Positions 18,418 to 27,515 are shown, numbered from the stretch's first letter. The stretch: DNA of 40,459 nt from ARS98 sp030744725 (GCA_030744725.1 JASLPZ010000012.1:1-40459), one strand, 5' to 3'. The notes: a model not told the origin generated them from the sequence alone. Numbers and translations: made by a program.

Positions 18418-18699
18418 GGGGAAGACAATCCAAAAGAAATGTGGCGAACATACCTATCCTAAGCCAGCCGATTTTCACTGGATAGCCACTGACTTGAGAA
18501 ATGAGCGTGGAATTGGTGGTTTTCCGCCCCACTTTGGCATTCTCAAAAGACGCTCGCCCCATGTCATGCGATCCGCACAATCGGCAGAAAAAAATCTCAC
18601 TTGGTCGACATTAAACGAATTGGGCGACCCCAGCCGGCCTGAGGTTGAACCGTCTCTAATACTTGTGTGCTGATGACCACAAAGGGGAAGCTCGTGAAG

Positions 18700-18972
18700 A
18701 TGCTACAGCGAATCTTGATCATCGCAGTTGTAATGGGTGGTGGATTGCCCGCGATGGCCCAAACGCCACCGTCCTACCTTGTTCTGCGATCCCCGCACAA
18801 CACGGTACACACGGTACGGCGGCACCAGCCCAGGTACGTTCAACCGCGTGCCTATGAAACGACAGTGCATCGCCAAACTTATGCGTATGGTTGGTTTGGA
18901 GTGGCTCCGCGCCGGCATTGGTCTCGACATACGGGCTACTACGGAAATTACTGGCAGTGGTCCGCCCGCTAG
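18700..18972 (+). CDS. Small secreted basic protein rich in Tyr, His and Arg
   Basis: Predicted 90 residues from ATG 18700. It has a clear Sec signal peptide (hydrophobic ILIIAVVMGGG, AMA cleavage near 20) and then a ~70-residue mature part rich in Arg, His, Tyr and Trp with no Cys. AAGGGG at 18682-18687 is a possible ribosome-binding site. Upstream in-frame starts (GTG 18667, ATG 18673, GTG 18694) exist. No homologous family is recognised. The basic, aromatic composition would suit binding to an acidic envelope polymer, but that is a guess. It stands alone between the zinc-ribbon gene (divergent) and the barrel gene (convergent). Confidence 0.6.
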   Translation: MLQRILIIAVVMGGGLPAMAQTPPSYLVLRSPHNTVHTVRRHQPRYVQPRAYETTVHRQTYAYGWFGVAPRRHWSRHTGYYGNYWQWSAR

Positions 18973-19085
18973 CGCGACACCATTAAGGACTTTGGTAATG
19001 GGGCCCGTGAGAAGGCGGATGAGGTTTGGTGCCAACGTTTCACACCCAGGGTGACTAGCGTTGGACTTTCGTAGATGAAGACCGA

Positions 19086-20748
19086 TTATCGGCCGAAGCC
19101 AAAGAAGAAGCTAAACACTTGTGTTTCGTCGGTTGAGGCTTTGGCCAAGGGGAATGCGAAGTCGAGCGCCAACGGAGCCGGCCCTAGTGCCGGAACGGAG
19201 ATTCGAAGCCCAGCACCTGGTGCGACACGGTAGTTGTCGCTGTTGATTTCGATGTTCTCTTCCACAGTTCCGTAGTCACAGAAAACGACGCCGCGCATCA
19301 TGTCGTCGGCCGTCAAAGGGAAGATGTACTCCACTGATCCCAGGAAGCGGAAGTCGCCACCGACGGTGACGTTGGCGGCACCGACCGGGGACGCACCGCG
19401 AAAGTCGAAGCCTCGCATGGTGGAGAAGCCGCCCGCAAAGTAGCGTTCGAAGATAGGCGTTTGCGAACCGGAGAAGCCAGTCTTGAATGCGTATCCCAGC
19501 GTGTGCCGACCCGAACCGTCGGGACGCTCACGCATCAAGAAGTATTGCCGATAATCGAACTCGGCCCGAGGGTAATCGAAGGTCCCAAAGACTTGTTCGT
19601 AACTCACTTCGAACAGATGGCCTTCTGTCGGTGCAAACGGCATATCGCGCGTATCATGCGTTAGCGTGACACGACCGCTGTAGAGTCCGTNNNNNNNNNN
19701 GTCCGTTCTTGCCTTTCACTTCATCCAACTCAGGCACGACGCCTTCGACTCGCAAGTCATGGATGTCCACGTTTTCAGCTCGCACCGAACTGGCCAAGGA
19801 GAGGTCGTGCGTCAACCGATAGCCCAGCCCGATGCGTCCACCGAGTCGTTGTTCGTCCCAATCGAAATATCGTCTGTCGAATAGGAATCCGCTGAGATTC
19901 AAGCTGAACGGGTCGGCGAATCCGGGAAGGTAGATATACGGGTGAGTGAAACTAGCCAGGTAGCGTTGGACTTGCGTTCCTGGCATCGCTTCCAGACGGA
20001 AATTCTGACCGCCCCCGCGAAAGGCGCCGCCTTGAACAATGTCTTGCCAGCTTGTTGGAAGTCGGAGAAAGTCGAAGTTCCGTTCCTCGATGACCACCTG
20101 CCCCGTGACACCGAGATCGGAGTTCACTCCCATCCCGAACATGAAGCGACCAGTCCGCGCTTCGTCGACGTAGACATCGAAGTCCAATGCAGGCAGGGGC
20201 GTGCCATCGACACCGAGAATCGGGCCGTTGGGCATCGGGCCGTAGACCGGCACCGGTTCACCGAACAGGTTGCCGTTATGAGGGGCGGGAATGCCTTGGT
20301 TCGCCAGAGGCGGCGGAAGTTGTGTCGAAGAGGGGTTCTGTCCGCGGGCGATCGGTTGGCCTGACGACTGCATCGGCAACCGCCAATGATCTTGTCCACC
20401 CGGAACGACTGAATTGGTCAAGCCTGTGCCTGTTGGCGTCTGTCCGCGAACGACATTTCCCCACGGTACCTGCAGCGTTAGAGGTTCAGTCTCCGGACCG
20501 CCTGTGAAATCGGCGGCGTTGACTGGCGTCGAAACTGGTGCAACGGCTGATCCGCGCATCGCGCCGCCCGGTATACTTGTCCCCAACGCCTGGCCGCTGC
20601 GAATCATCGATTGTGGTCCAGGATAGACGGACGAATTCGGATTGGCGAGAGGATTGGTGTTCCAACCCACGCAACCGCTGATCGCCGTCGCACAGGCGAC
20701 AGTTAACAAACTGGCGATGACCGTTGGGAACCTACTCAAGTTAGTCAC
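19086..20748 (-). CDS. Omp85/BamA-type beta-barrel protein with lipoprotein signal (contains assembly gap)
   Basis: Outer-membrane beta-barrel of the BamA/Omp85 superfamily without its own POTRA domains. Order: GTG start, signal peptide with lipobox ISGC (Cys26), a Pro/Gly/Asn-rich linker of ~150 residues, a strand LPALDFDVYVDEARTG, then a ~340-residue barrel with the Omp85 motifs LTHDTRD..PTEG and GGFSTMRGFDFRG (the L6 [VM]RGF motif). The protein ends in FFFGFGR, so the terminal aromatic beta-signal is followed by Arg. The coding frame is broken only at the 10-N run (19691-19700). Merging the 6-nt overlap of its flanks gives one 548-residue frame. It lies 26 nt downstream of the POTRA-only gene in the same operon. 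Together the two reconstitute BamA. Confidence 0.88.
19691..19700. other. 10-N assembly gap, probably artefactual
   Basis: The sequence ACGGAC (minus strand) occurs on both edges of the N run. Collapsing the two copies and deleting the Ns rejoins the barrel gene in frame (..KGKNG-LYSGRVTL..). The gap is therefore probably a scaffolder's placeholder for overlapping contig ends. Confidence 0.8.
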
Positions 20749-20774
20749 TCACTTTGTAGAGGCTGAACGATTCG

Positions 20775-22337
20775 CTATTGGCGACGGCGAGGTGTCACGT
20801 ACACATCCAAATCCAAGGGAACGACGGTATGGTCACGATCGGGACTCTGTCCTCGGACTGCCGAATATCCAGGTTGTTCGGCCACGAATTCATCGGCGTC
20901 TTCCAGGTTCGGCGGTTGAATCACAATGCGTGGGGCCTTACCACTGGACGGATCCGTTTCGAACAATTGCGACGCTTTCAAACGACGTTCGCTGGACCGC
21001 ACTTCCCTTACGTCGACGACGTCACCCGGACGAAGCGAGAGCCGGTCCAGGACCACACTTTCTCGTGTGTGAGGGTATTCGCCGGCTACGTGTACGTTGA
21101 TTTTTCCAACGCGAAACTGCTGACCTTCGGTAATGTTGTAGACCAGATCGAGTTGGTTGCCTTCATCCAAGAATCGAGGATCCGCGCGCACGTCTGCGAA
21201 CACATGTCCCAAGCCGCCGTAGATATCACGAAGCGAGGTGACATCGCGATTCATCTTGCCGGCGTGGAAGAACTGACCGGACTGCAGTCCCAATTGTGCC
21301 TGTAACGTCTTGGCATCGAAACGATTGTTTCCCACGACCGACACTTCTCGGATCAAGTACCGTGGCCCTTCGTCGATGACGAATTTCAGCTTGAGCCATT
21401 GTTGCGTCGAATCGAATTCCATCTCGCGGGCGATCCGAGCACGAAAGAAACCCAGATTGCGGTAGTAGGCGGTCAAGCGATCGACGTCTTCGTCGATCTT
21501 GTTTCGGTCGACCTTTCCACGAAAAATTGCCAGATAGGGAATCACGTCGGGCTTGGATTGAATCTGGGTCTTGAGTCGCCCGTCGGTCGCAATCGTGTTG
21601 CCTACGAATGAGACGCTCACAATGCGCTGCATCGGCCCTTCGCTGACTTCGAGCACGGCACCGCGATCTGCATTGCCCGTTCCCTCGCGGACGGCGATGC
21701 GTGCCTGCGGGTAACCTTTGCGGTGGTAGAAATCTTCGACCTTGCGACGTGCTTCCTGAATCGAAAAGGAGTGCAACGCATCGCCAACTTTCAGGCCACT
21801 TTCCTTGGTAAGCACCTTGTCTGTGACGCCACGATTGCCGTGGAACTTGATGTATTGCAGCGTGGGGCGTTCAAACACTTGAAACGTCACCACGACTCCA
21901 CCATTGACGCTCTGGGTCAAGATGTTGGTATCCGCGAACAAACCCGACTTCTGAAGCCGTCGCTTGTCTGCTTGCACGATTTCCGGATCGAATTGCCGCT
22001 GGGCACGTGTTCGTAAATACGACGTGATCGTGTCCGCACTGACGTTCTTGTTACCGACAATACGTACGTCCACGATCGGCTTGCCCCGGTCGCCAGGAAA
22101 CAGCATTGAACGACTGCTTGTCCCAGGGGCGGAAACACCCAATCCGGGGCCACGTTGCGGTTGATAACCAGGTGACGGAAATCCCGAATTCGGCGTGCCC
22201 AATGAACCCAATGGCGCGATGCCGGGGTCCCTGTTGTATTGAGCCATCGCAAAGCCTGGCCCCACCGCCAACAACGCAGTCAACAATAATGCCAAACATA
22301 CTCCGCGAGCGGTTGTTTCGTATTTGAGGTTGAGCAT
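20775..22337 (-). CDS. POTRA-only BamA half (five POTRA domains, no barrel)
   Basis: A 520-residue periplasmic protein with a signal peptide (cleavage after AMA, ~32), a Gly/Pro-rich linker to ~85, and five consecutive POTRA modules: ~88-160, 163-240, 243-330, 333-410 and 411-515. Each shows the strand-helix-helix pattern with V-x-G-N near its start (IVGNKNV, FHGNRGV, FVGNTIA, VVGNNRF; the fifth is degenerate). Five is the number in canonical BamA, which receives unfolded outer-membrane proteins from the periplasm. The protein stops at PLDLDVYVTPRRRQ, exactly where a BamA would enter its barrel. The barrel is encoded 26 nt downstream. The start at 22337 is chosen for the signal peptide; the frame is open to 22508. 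Confidence 0.9.
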   Translation of the reverse strand: MLNLKYETTARGVCLALLLTALLAVGPGFAMAQYNRDPGIAPLGSLGTPNSGFPSPGYQPQRGPGLGVSAPGTSSRSMLFPGDRGKPIVDVRIVGNKNVSADTITSYLRTRAQRQFDPEIVQADKRRLQKSGLFADTNILTQSVNGGVVVTFQVFERPTLQYIKFHGNRGVTDKVLTKESGLKVGDALHSFSIQEARRKVEDFYHRKGYPQARIAVREGTGNADRGAVLEVSEGPMQRIVSVSFVGNTIATDGRLKTQIQSKPDVIPYLAIFRGKVDRNKIDEDVDRLTAYYRNLGFFRARIAREMEFDSTQQWLKLKFVIDEGPRYLIREVSVVGNNRFDAKTLQAQLGLQSGQFFHAGKMNRDVTSLRDIYGGLGHVFADVRADPRFLDEGNQLDLVYNITEGQQFRVGKINVHVAGEYPHTRESVVLDRLSLRPGDVVDVREVRSSERRLKASQLFETDPSSGKAPRIVIQPPNLEDADEFVAEQPGYSAVRGQSPDRDHTVVPLDLDVYVTPRRRQ

Positions 22338-22723
22338 AGGTTGTTTCCGGCTGAAGGTCGGATCGCAAGAGATGACCGGGTGCGCCACGTCGTGAAAGGG
22401 TGTGGCAATCGCGTTGCTGGTCCCAACGACTGTGGGACCCTGATAAGGCCGGGTAGAAATACAGAAATTCTGCCCGAGCGGCAACCCGGATTCGACAAGA
22501 CATGTCAAACCAGAGAAATGAGCGGGTTCAGGTGCTCTGCGAGCATCACCGCTTGGCGTGCCCTGGGCTCGAACAGTTGCACCGGTGCGACTGAAGGCAA
22601 GAGACGGCGGTTTGCTCCAAGGCCGGTGGGCTAATGCGAGTTGCAGGGACGTGACGCGTGCGCGACGCCTTGTTTCTAAGTCCGATGTGTCGGGAAACTC
22701 GCTACACTTACGCCGAATGCGCT
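22338..22723. other. Gene-free interval upstream of the split BamA operon
   Basis: A 386-nt region between dnaB and the POTRA gene, both on the minus strand. It should hold the operon promoter. It contains a 7-bp inverted repeat (GGTCCCA 22419-22425 and TGGGACC 22433-22439) and the palindrome GCACCGGTGC. I see no convincing coding frame or RNA gene. Confidence 0.5.
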
Positions 22724-24172
22724 CTAAAACTCACGATCTGGTGAGGTTTCATTGAAATCGTCGAAGACCTGCAAGCGGTCTGGCGCTTTATCCTCGAACC
22801 GCGTGAATTCCTTGCGCCATATCAATGGCACATCGCCAACCGGACCGTTCCGTTGTTTCGAGACGATGATCTCTGCCTGGCCAGCAAACTGCTCCTGTTC
22901 CTCGCCACGACGATAGTATTCCTCGCGATGCACAAACATCACCACGTCAGCATCCTGCTCGATTGCACCGGACTCGCGAAGGTGACTGAGCTTTGGCCGA
23001 TGGTCCTTGCTGTCTTCGGCCTGCCGGTTGAGCTGTGCGAGGCATAATACGGGAACTTTCAATTCGCGGGCGAGACCCTTAAGGCGACGGGCAATCCGGG
23101 CAACTTGTTCTTGCCTTGGATCTCGAGGATTGTCAGGTTCGATCAACTGCAGATAGTCAATCACGATCAGACCGAGTTCTCCGTCACGCCGAACAATTCG
23201 TCGCGCAGCGGCGGCGATTTCACTGACCATCCGCGATGGAGAATCATCGACAAATAGCGGTGCGCGGCTGATGACGCTTGCATTCTTGACAAGTCGAGAG
23301 CGGTCATCGTCGGAAATCGTCCCATTCCGAAGGCGATGTCCGTCGACTCGAGCGACCGAGCAGAGCAGGCGGTCCGCCAATTCGATCGAGGACATTTCCA
23401 AGCTGACAAAAAGCACCGACGACTTTTCGTTCATCGCAACATGCTCGGCGATGTTCATCGCAAAGGCGGTTTTTCCCATACTTGGGCGAGCCGCCAAGAT
23501 GATTAATTCCGAATTGTGAAGGCCAGCCAACTTCGCATCTAACTCGGTGAAACCCGTTTCGACACCACCCGTCGTATGCTCGCCCAGCATACGTGCATCA
23601 ATGCGATCCATCGCCTCGTGCAAAATGTCGCTGATCGTACTGACCGTCGAAACACCTCGACCATCCAAAATCCCAAAAATCTTCTGCTCGGCCTGGCTCA
23701 GCAAAAGCCTTGACTCGGTCGATGGGTCGTACGCATCACGCAAGATGTCCGTGCTGGCATCGATCAGGGCGCGAAACGTAGCTTTTTCGCGTACGATTTT
23801 GGCGTAGTAGACCGCGTGCGCGTAATTCGGCACTGATTGAAACGTCCGTGCCAGGAACGCCGTCCCGCCAATTCGCTCGAAATCACCCGCCTGTTTGAGA
23901 CATTCGACGAGCAACGTCAAATCGAGTTTCTGCCCAGCATCATGCATCCCCATCATGTGCTCGTACAGTTTGCGATTTGCGTCGTCATAGAAATCGTCCA
24001 CGCGAAGGAGCAACGTCACGTCGTCGCAAACATCGGGGTTGAGCATGATGCTACCCAACACGCCGGTTTCGGCCTCCAGATTAAAGGGAGGCTGCCGATC
24101 GAGGATCTCCGAGGTGACCGGATTCTTGAGGCTAGCTGTTTCACTGCGTGGGGGACGCTGGGCCGTAGACAT
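22724..24172 (-). CDS. dnaB: Replicative DNA helicase DnaB
   Basis: Hexameric ATP-dependent 5'-3' helicase of the replication fork, 482 residues. The N-terminal collar domain (~28-130, starting PPFNLEAETGVLGSIML) is joined by a linker to the RecA-like motor. Walker A ARPSMGKTA is at 228-236, Walker B LIVIDYLQL follows, then AQLNR and the SGAIEQDAD motif. There is no intein. The start at 24172 is chosen because CGGAGG lies just upstream on the minus strand; the frame opens at 24211. It is last in the rpsF-ssb-rplI-dnaB order found in many bacteria. Confidence 0.96.
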   Translation of the reverse strand: MSTAQRPPRSETASLKNPVTSEILDRQPPFNLEAETGVLGSIMLNPDVCDDVTLLLRVDDFYDDANRKLYEHMMGMHDAGQKLDLTLLVECLKQAGDFERIGGTAFLARTFQSVPNYAHAVYYAKIVREKATFRALIDASTDILRDAYDPSTESRLLLSQAEQKIFGILDGRGVSTVSTISDILHEAMDRIDARMLGEHTTGGVETGFTELDAKLAGLHNSELIILAARPSMGKTAFAMNIAEHVAMNEKSSVLFVSLEMSSIELADRLLCSVARVDGHRLRNGTISDDDRSRLVKNASVISRAPLFVDDSPSRMVSEIAAAARRIVRRDGELGLIVIDYLQLIEPDNPRDPRQEQVARIARRLKGLARELKVPVLCLAQLNRQAEDSKDHRPKLSHLRESGAIEQDADVVMFVHREEYYRRGEEQEQFAGQAEIIVSKQRNGPVGDVPLIWRKEFTRFEDKAPDRLQVFDDFNETSPDREF

Positions 24173-24338
24173 CGCAAGCCACCTCCGTGTCGGCAGATAC
24201 CGCGCGGCCAAACGAAGCCGCGAGCAATACAGCGTAACCGGCCATCGGCCTGCCGTTGGGCCGTGGTCATGTCAACAATGTAGTTGTCAATCAACATCTC
24301 TGACGGGGTCCGGACACCACGTCAGCCAGATCACCAGT

Positions 24339-24869
24339 CTAGCCATCCGCATCGGAAGCGGAAGGGACGACCCACACTTTGAGGTCGGCTTCGATTTCCT
24401 GGTGCAGGTGGATCTTGACGGTGTAGAGCCCCAATTCCTTGAGTGGGCCTTCCAAGCGAACCTGGTCCGCTGTGATGCTGAATTCCACTTGTTTCAACGC
24501 GGCCACAATTTCCGGGGCTCCGACACTGCCGTACAGATGGCCCTCGTCGTTGGCCTTTGCTTCGATCGTGATACTCTGTTTTCCGAGAGCGTCGGCCAGC
24601 GTTTGCAGATCGGCGAGACGGCCTTTTTCGATTTCCACCAATTTGGCCTTGTGCTTCTGCACCATCCGCTTGTGATGGTCCGAGGCCAACGTCGCCAACC
24701 CCTCCGGAATCAAGTAGTTGTGCGCATAACCTGCCTTCACTTCGACCACATCACCCTGCTTCCCTAAATGGTCAACAGACTGGATCAGCAGCAATTCGAT
24801 TCCACCGTTGGGACCTTTGGGAAGGCGTTTAAATCGCTGATTTCGTTTACGCGGAGTTTTGGTTGTCAT
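24339..24869 (-). CDS. rplI: 50S ribosomal protein bL9
   Basis: Large-subunit protein bL9, 176 residues against the usual ~148. The signature region (LLIQSVDHLGKQGDVVEVKAGYAHNYLIP) starts only at ~26, so the protein has a basic N-terminal extension (TKTPRKRNQRFKRLPKG). The central helix and the C-terminal domain ending VKIHLHQEIEADLKVWVV are normal. No internal Met allows a shorter conventional start, so the extension is probably real. It lies between ssb and dnaB; rpsR, often next to it, is absent. Confidence 0.95.
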   Translation of the reverse strand: MTTKTPRKRNQRFKRLPKGPNGGIELLLIQSVDHLGKQGDVVEVKAGYAHNYLIPEGLATLASDHHKRMVQKHKAKLVEIEKGRLADLQTLADALGKQSITIEAKANDEGHLYGSVGAPEIVAALKQVEFSITADQVRLEGPLKELGLYTVKIHLHQEIEADLKVWVVPSASDADG

Positions 24870-24907
24870 GGTCGACTTTCAGATTCAAAAAACAGTCATG
24901 CAATGAG

Positions 24908-25351
24908 TTAGAACGGTACGTCGTCGTCAGGTGGTCCTCCAGCGGAGGCGGGCGACGGCTCGACGGTGGCGGATTGACTCGATTGACCTTCGTTACTGGA
25001 CCGACTGCCACCTTCTTTGTTACCACGGGAGCCGAGCATCTGCATACGTTCGCCGACAACTCGCAACTTTGATCTCTTCTGTCCGTCTTTTTCCCAGGTA
25101 TCGAGCTTCAGGCGACCTTCAATCAGGACGGAGGAACCTTTTCCCAGGTACTCGCCAGCAATCTCGGCTGTGCGCCCCCAAAGCGTCACGTCCACAAACG
25201 TAGTTTCTTCGATCCACTCCCCTGCCTGGTTCTTGCGGCGGTCGTTAACGGCTATGCCAAGCTCCGTGACGGCCAGGCTTGACTGGGTGTACTTCAGTTC
25301 GATGTCGCGTGTGATGTTCCCCACCAGGATGACACGATTAAAGCTCGCCAT
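24908..25351 (-). CDS. ssb: Single-stranded DNA-binding protein
   Basis: SSB, 147 residues: an N-terminal OB fold (MASFNRVILVGNITRDIEL at the start, FVDVTLWGRTAE, GKGSSVLIEGRL), a Ser/Gly-rich linker, and the acidic tip DDDVPF that recruits partner proteins. Length and layout are typical. It sits between rpsF and rplI on the same strand. Confidence 0.96.
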   Translation of the reverse strand: MASFNRVILVGNITRDIELKYTQSSLAVTELGIAVNDRRKNQAGEWIEETTFVDVTLWGRTAEIAGEYLGKGSSVLIEGRLKLDTWEKDGQKRSKLRVVGERMQMLGSRGNKEGGSRSSNEGQSSQSATVEPSPASAGGPPDDDVPF

Positions 25352-25453
25352 GACGAAATCTCCCGATTGTTGAGCGAAGTGAACATATGTACCCTATTGG
25401 ATAGCCTATACGATCACCAGCTGGGCCGCAAGTCGCCAGCCAAGTCCAGCGGC

Positions 25454-25888
25454 CTATTCGTCTGTTGTAGCGGCCACTTCCTCCGTTGCTTTCTCGTCTG
25501 CGGATCCCGCCTTGGCGGCCAATTCAGGGCTGGCACCGCCGGCCGGCTCATCAGTTCTCTCGCCACGGGCGTGAGCAACCAAAATGTCGACCAGTCGCGC
25601 GTCGATTTTGGTCACCATGTGCCGCATCACGAAGTCATTCAACTGGCAGGCACGGTTGAACCCAGCAAGTTTAGTACTGTCCATGCGAAAGTACGTCAGC
25701 CAATACGTCCCTTTACGGTGACCGTTGATCGTATATGCCAGCTTCTGCTCGTTCCAGAGACGGTCGGCCAAAATCTCGCCCGATGATTTTTTGACCATTT
25801 CTGGGATGGTGGCGGAAACACCTTGCGGATCCCGTGCATAGCGATTTGGATCGAGGATAATTAGGCACTCGTATACGTTTGTTGCCAA
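25454..25888 (-). CDS. rpsF: 30S ribosomal protein bS6
   Basis: Small-subunit protein bS6, 144 residues. The ferredoxin-like core runs to ~110 (YECLIILDPN at the start, KLAYTINGHRKGTYWLTYF, RHMVTKID). It has a ~35-residue Ala/Glu/Thr-rich acidic tail, common in bS6. In other bacteria bS6 pairs with bS18, whose gene is missing from this cluster. It heads the rpsF-ssb-rplI-dnaB run and follows pth after 58 nt. Confidence 0.94.
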   Translation of the reverse strand: MATNVYECLIILDPNRYARDPQGVSATIPEMVKKSSGEILADRLWNEQKLAYTINGHRKGTYWLTYFRMDSTKLAGFNRACQLNDFVMRHMVTKIDARLVDILVAHARGERTDEPAGGASPELAAKAGSADEKATEEVAATTDE

Positions 25889-25946
25889 GACTGTTCTCCC
25901 GTATGATTTTGTCGTGTCGGCCCAGTTTGACCGCCAAGGACCGAAG

Positions 25947-26510
25947 TCAGGAACCGTTGTACTGATTCATGCAGGCATCAACGCCCGCCCGCGACCAAGT
26001 TTCCACGGCGTCGGCCGCAACCTGAATCGCAGTGTCAATTGTCTTCAATTCACTTTGCCGAAACTTGCTTAATACGTAGTCGGCGACATCCCAATGATCC
26101 GGCGGCGGGTCGATACCGATTCGCAGCCGAGGAATCTCCTGGCTACCGAGTCTTTGGATCACATCGTTGAGTCCTTTTTGACCGCCAGCAGAACCGTTCG
26201 GGCGAAACCGAAGTCTTCCCAGTGGCAGGCTAAAGTCGTCACAGATAATCAGGATCTCGTCGTTGTTGATCTTATAAAAATCTCGCGAGGCCAACACGCT
26301 GCTCCCGCTTCGATTCATGAACGTCTGCGGGCAAAGCAGTAAAACGCGTTCGCCCGCAATCTGGATTTCCCTGTATTCTCCATCAAACTTACTGCGGGCC
26401 GACGGAGCATTAAACCGACGAGCAAGTTCGGCGACGACTTGGAAACCAACGTTGTGTCTTGTTTCTTCGTATTTGCGACCCGGATTGCCGAGGCCAACCA
26501 CCAATTTCAT
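25947..26510 (-). CDS. pth: Peptidyl-tRNA hydrolase
   Basis: Cleaves peptidyl-tRNA released from stalled ribosomes; 187 residues. Opens MKLVVGLGNPGRKYEETRHNVGF, with the catalytic His in TRHNVGF and Asn in GLGNPG. Further conserved blocks are PQTFMNRSG, ICDDFSLPLGRLRFRPNGSAGGQKGL (Asp and Gly-rich block) and RLRIGIDPP. The start is ATG 26510; the frame is open to 26564. It follows rplY by 57 nt, the ctc-spoVC order of Bacillus. Confidence 0.96.
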   Translation of the reverse strand: MKLVVGLGNPGRKYEETRHNVGFQVVAELARRFNAPSARSKFDGEYREIQIAGERVLLLCPQTFMNRSGSSVLASRDFYKINNDEILIICDDFSLPLGRLRFRPNGSAGGQKGLNDVIQRLGSQEIPRLRIGIDPPPDHWDVADYVLSKFRQSELKTIDTAIQVAADAVETWSRAGVDACMNQYNGS

Positions 26511-26567
26511 GCCTACGACCCTTGCTGCGTCCACGCAGCCCCATCGCCGCGAATCGATCCGCATTGA

Positions 26568-27194
26568 CTACTCGCCCGTGTCCTCCTCGCCTTCGGCTTT
26601 CCGTCCAATGATCTCGGGCTCCTGCGACTCGGCACCCTCTTCATCCGTAATATCTTCGGTCGGTTCCACACACTGAACGAGGATCTGATCGTTCGGCGTC
26701 ATCAGTTTAGCACTGAGTGGGATTTCAATATCGCCGGCAGCAATTGTGTCACCCAACTCCAACTTGTTAATGCTGACCGAAAGACGATCGGGAATCTCGC
26801 CGGCAGGACATTCGATCTCGATTTCGTGCAACTGGTGATCGACCACACCGCCTTGTTTGAGGCCTGGAGCTTCACCCCGCAGTTCCACGATGATCGTCAC
26901 CAAAACGGTTTCGTCCGCGGAAACGCGCGTCAAGTCGACATGGAGAATCTCCAAGCCCATCGGATCCCATTGGATTTCGTTGATCAAAACGCTGTCACTC
27001 GCAGCACCGACGATGTCAACGACTTTGGTACCGTGGCGGATGACCGACTCCACCTCGTTCGAAGGGATGGTCAGGTTGATGCACTCCTTGCCGTGCCCAT
27101 ACAGAATGGCGGGGATTTGCCCCGTCTTGCGAAGCCGGCGCGTGTTGCTTGTACCGAGAGCCTCTCGTTTAGAGACGTTCAAAACGTCCGCCAT
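26568..27194 (-). CDS. rplY: 50S ribosomal protein bL25 (long CTC form)
   Basis: 5S-rRNA-binding protein bL25 of the two-domain CTC (general stress protein) type, 208 residues. The N-terminal L25 domain (~1-92) includes REALGTSNTRRLRKTGQIPAILYG and the C-terminal TL5 beta domain includes PGLKQGGVVDHQLHEIEIEC. It has an acidic tail (GEEDTGE). The start ATG 27194 is the family start (MADVLNVSKRE). It precedes pth. Between it and prs lies the opposite-strand groES-like gene. Confidence 0.95.
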   Translation of the reverse strand: MADVLNVSKREALGTSNTRRLRKTGQIPAILYGHGKECINLTIPSNEVESVIRHGTKVVDIVGAASDSVLINEIQWDPMGLEILHVDLTRVSADETVLVTIIVELRGEAPGLKQGGVVDHQLHEIEIECPAGEIPDRLSVSINKLELGDTIAAGDIEIPLSAKLMTPNDQILVQCVEPTEDITDEEGAESQEPEIIGRKAEGEEDTGE

Positions 27195-27515
27195 GGTGGC
27201 GTTCCTTGTCGCTATTTCCTGGTGATAGAAACCCCAGATTCTCGCAGAATCATCCGCCATTTCAAGTCCAAGTGGGCGTTCTCGCAACGAAAAGAATACG
27301 AACGGCCCATCTGGTTCAAAATACTCTCCAAACTTCCTCGATTTCGCGCCTCTCAATGTGCGACGGGCAACCGCCAGCCGGCCAGCGGCATCGAGATCCC
27401 TTGCCGAACGGCATGTAGCGGACTAACCTTGGTTCAAGCTCCAGACTCTCTCATCCTCATGTTCCCAAATACCCCTATCCCCAAATCTCCACATTCTCAA
27501 AAGACGAAGAAAAGC
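27195..27515. other. Divergent intergenic region between rplY and the groES-like gene
   Basis: A 321-nt region that must hold promoters in both directions. The part next to groES is pyrimidine-rich (CCCC, TCTC runs). No CIRCE-type heat-shock operator (TTAGCACTC/GAGTGCTAA) is visible, nor any convincing gene. Confidence 0.45.

Noticed and set aside
22341..22634. 97-residue plus-strand frame in the dnaB-BamA gap
   Set aside because: No family resemblance, no ribosome-binding site, and it lies where the minus-strand promoter should be.
24039..24767. 242-residue plus-strand frame
   Set aside because: Antisense shadow of dnaB and rplI, both of which are certain genes.
26826..27515. Upstream extension of the groES-like frame to a 343-residue protein
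   Set aside because: The extension lies antisense to rplY, and similarity to Cpn10 begins only at 27516.
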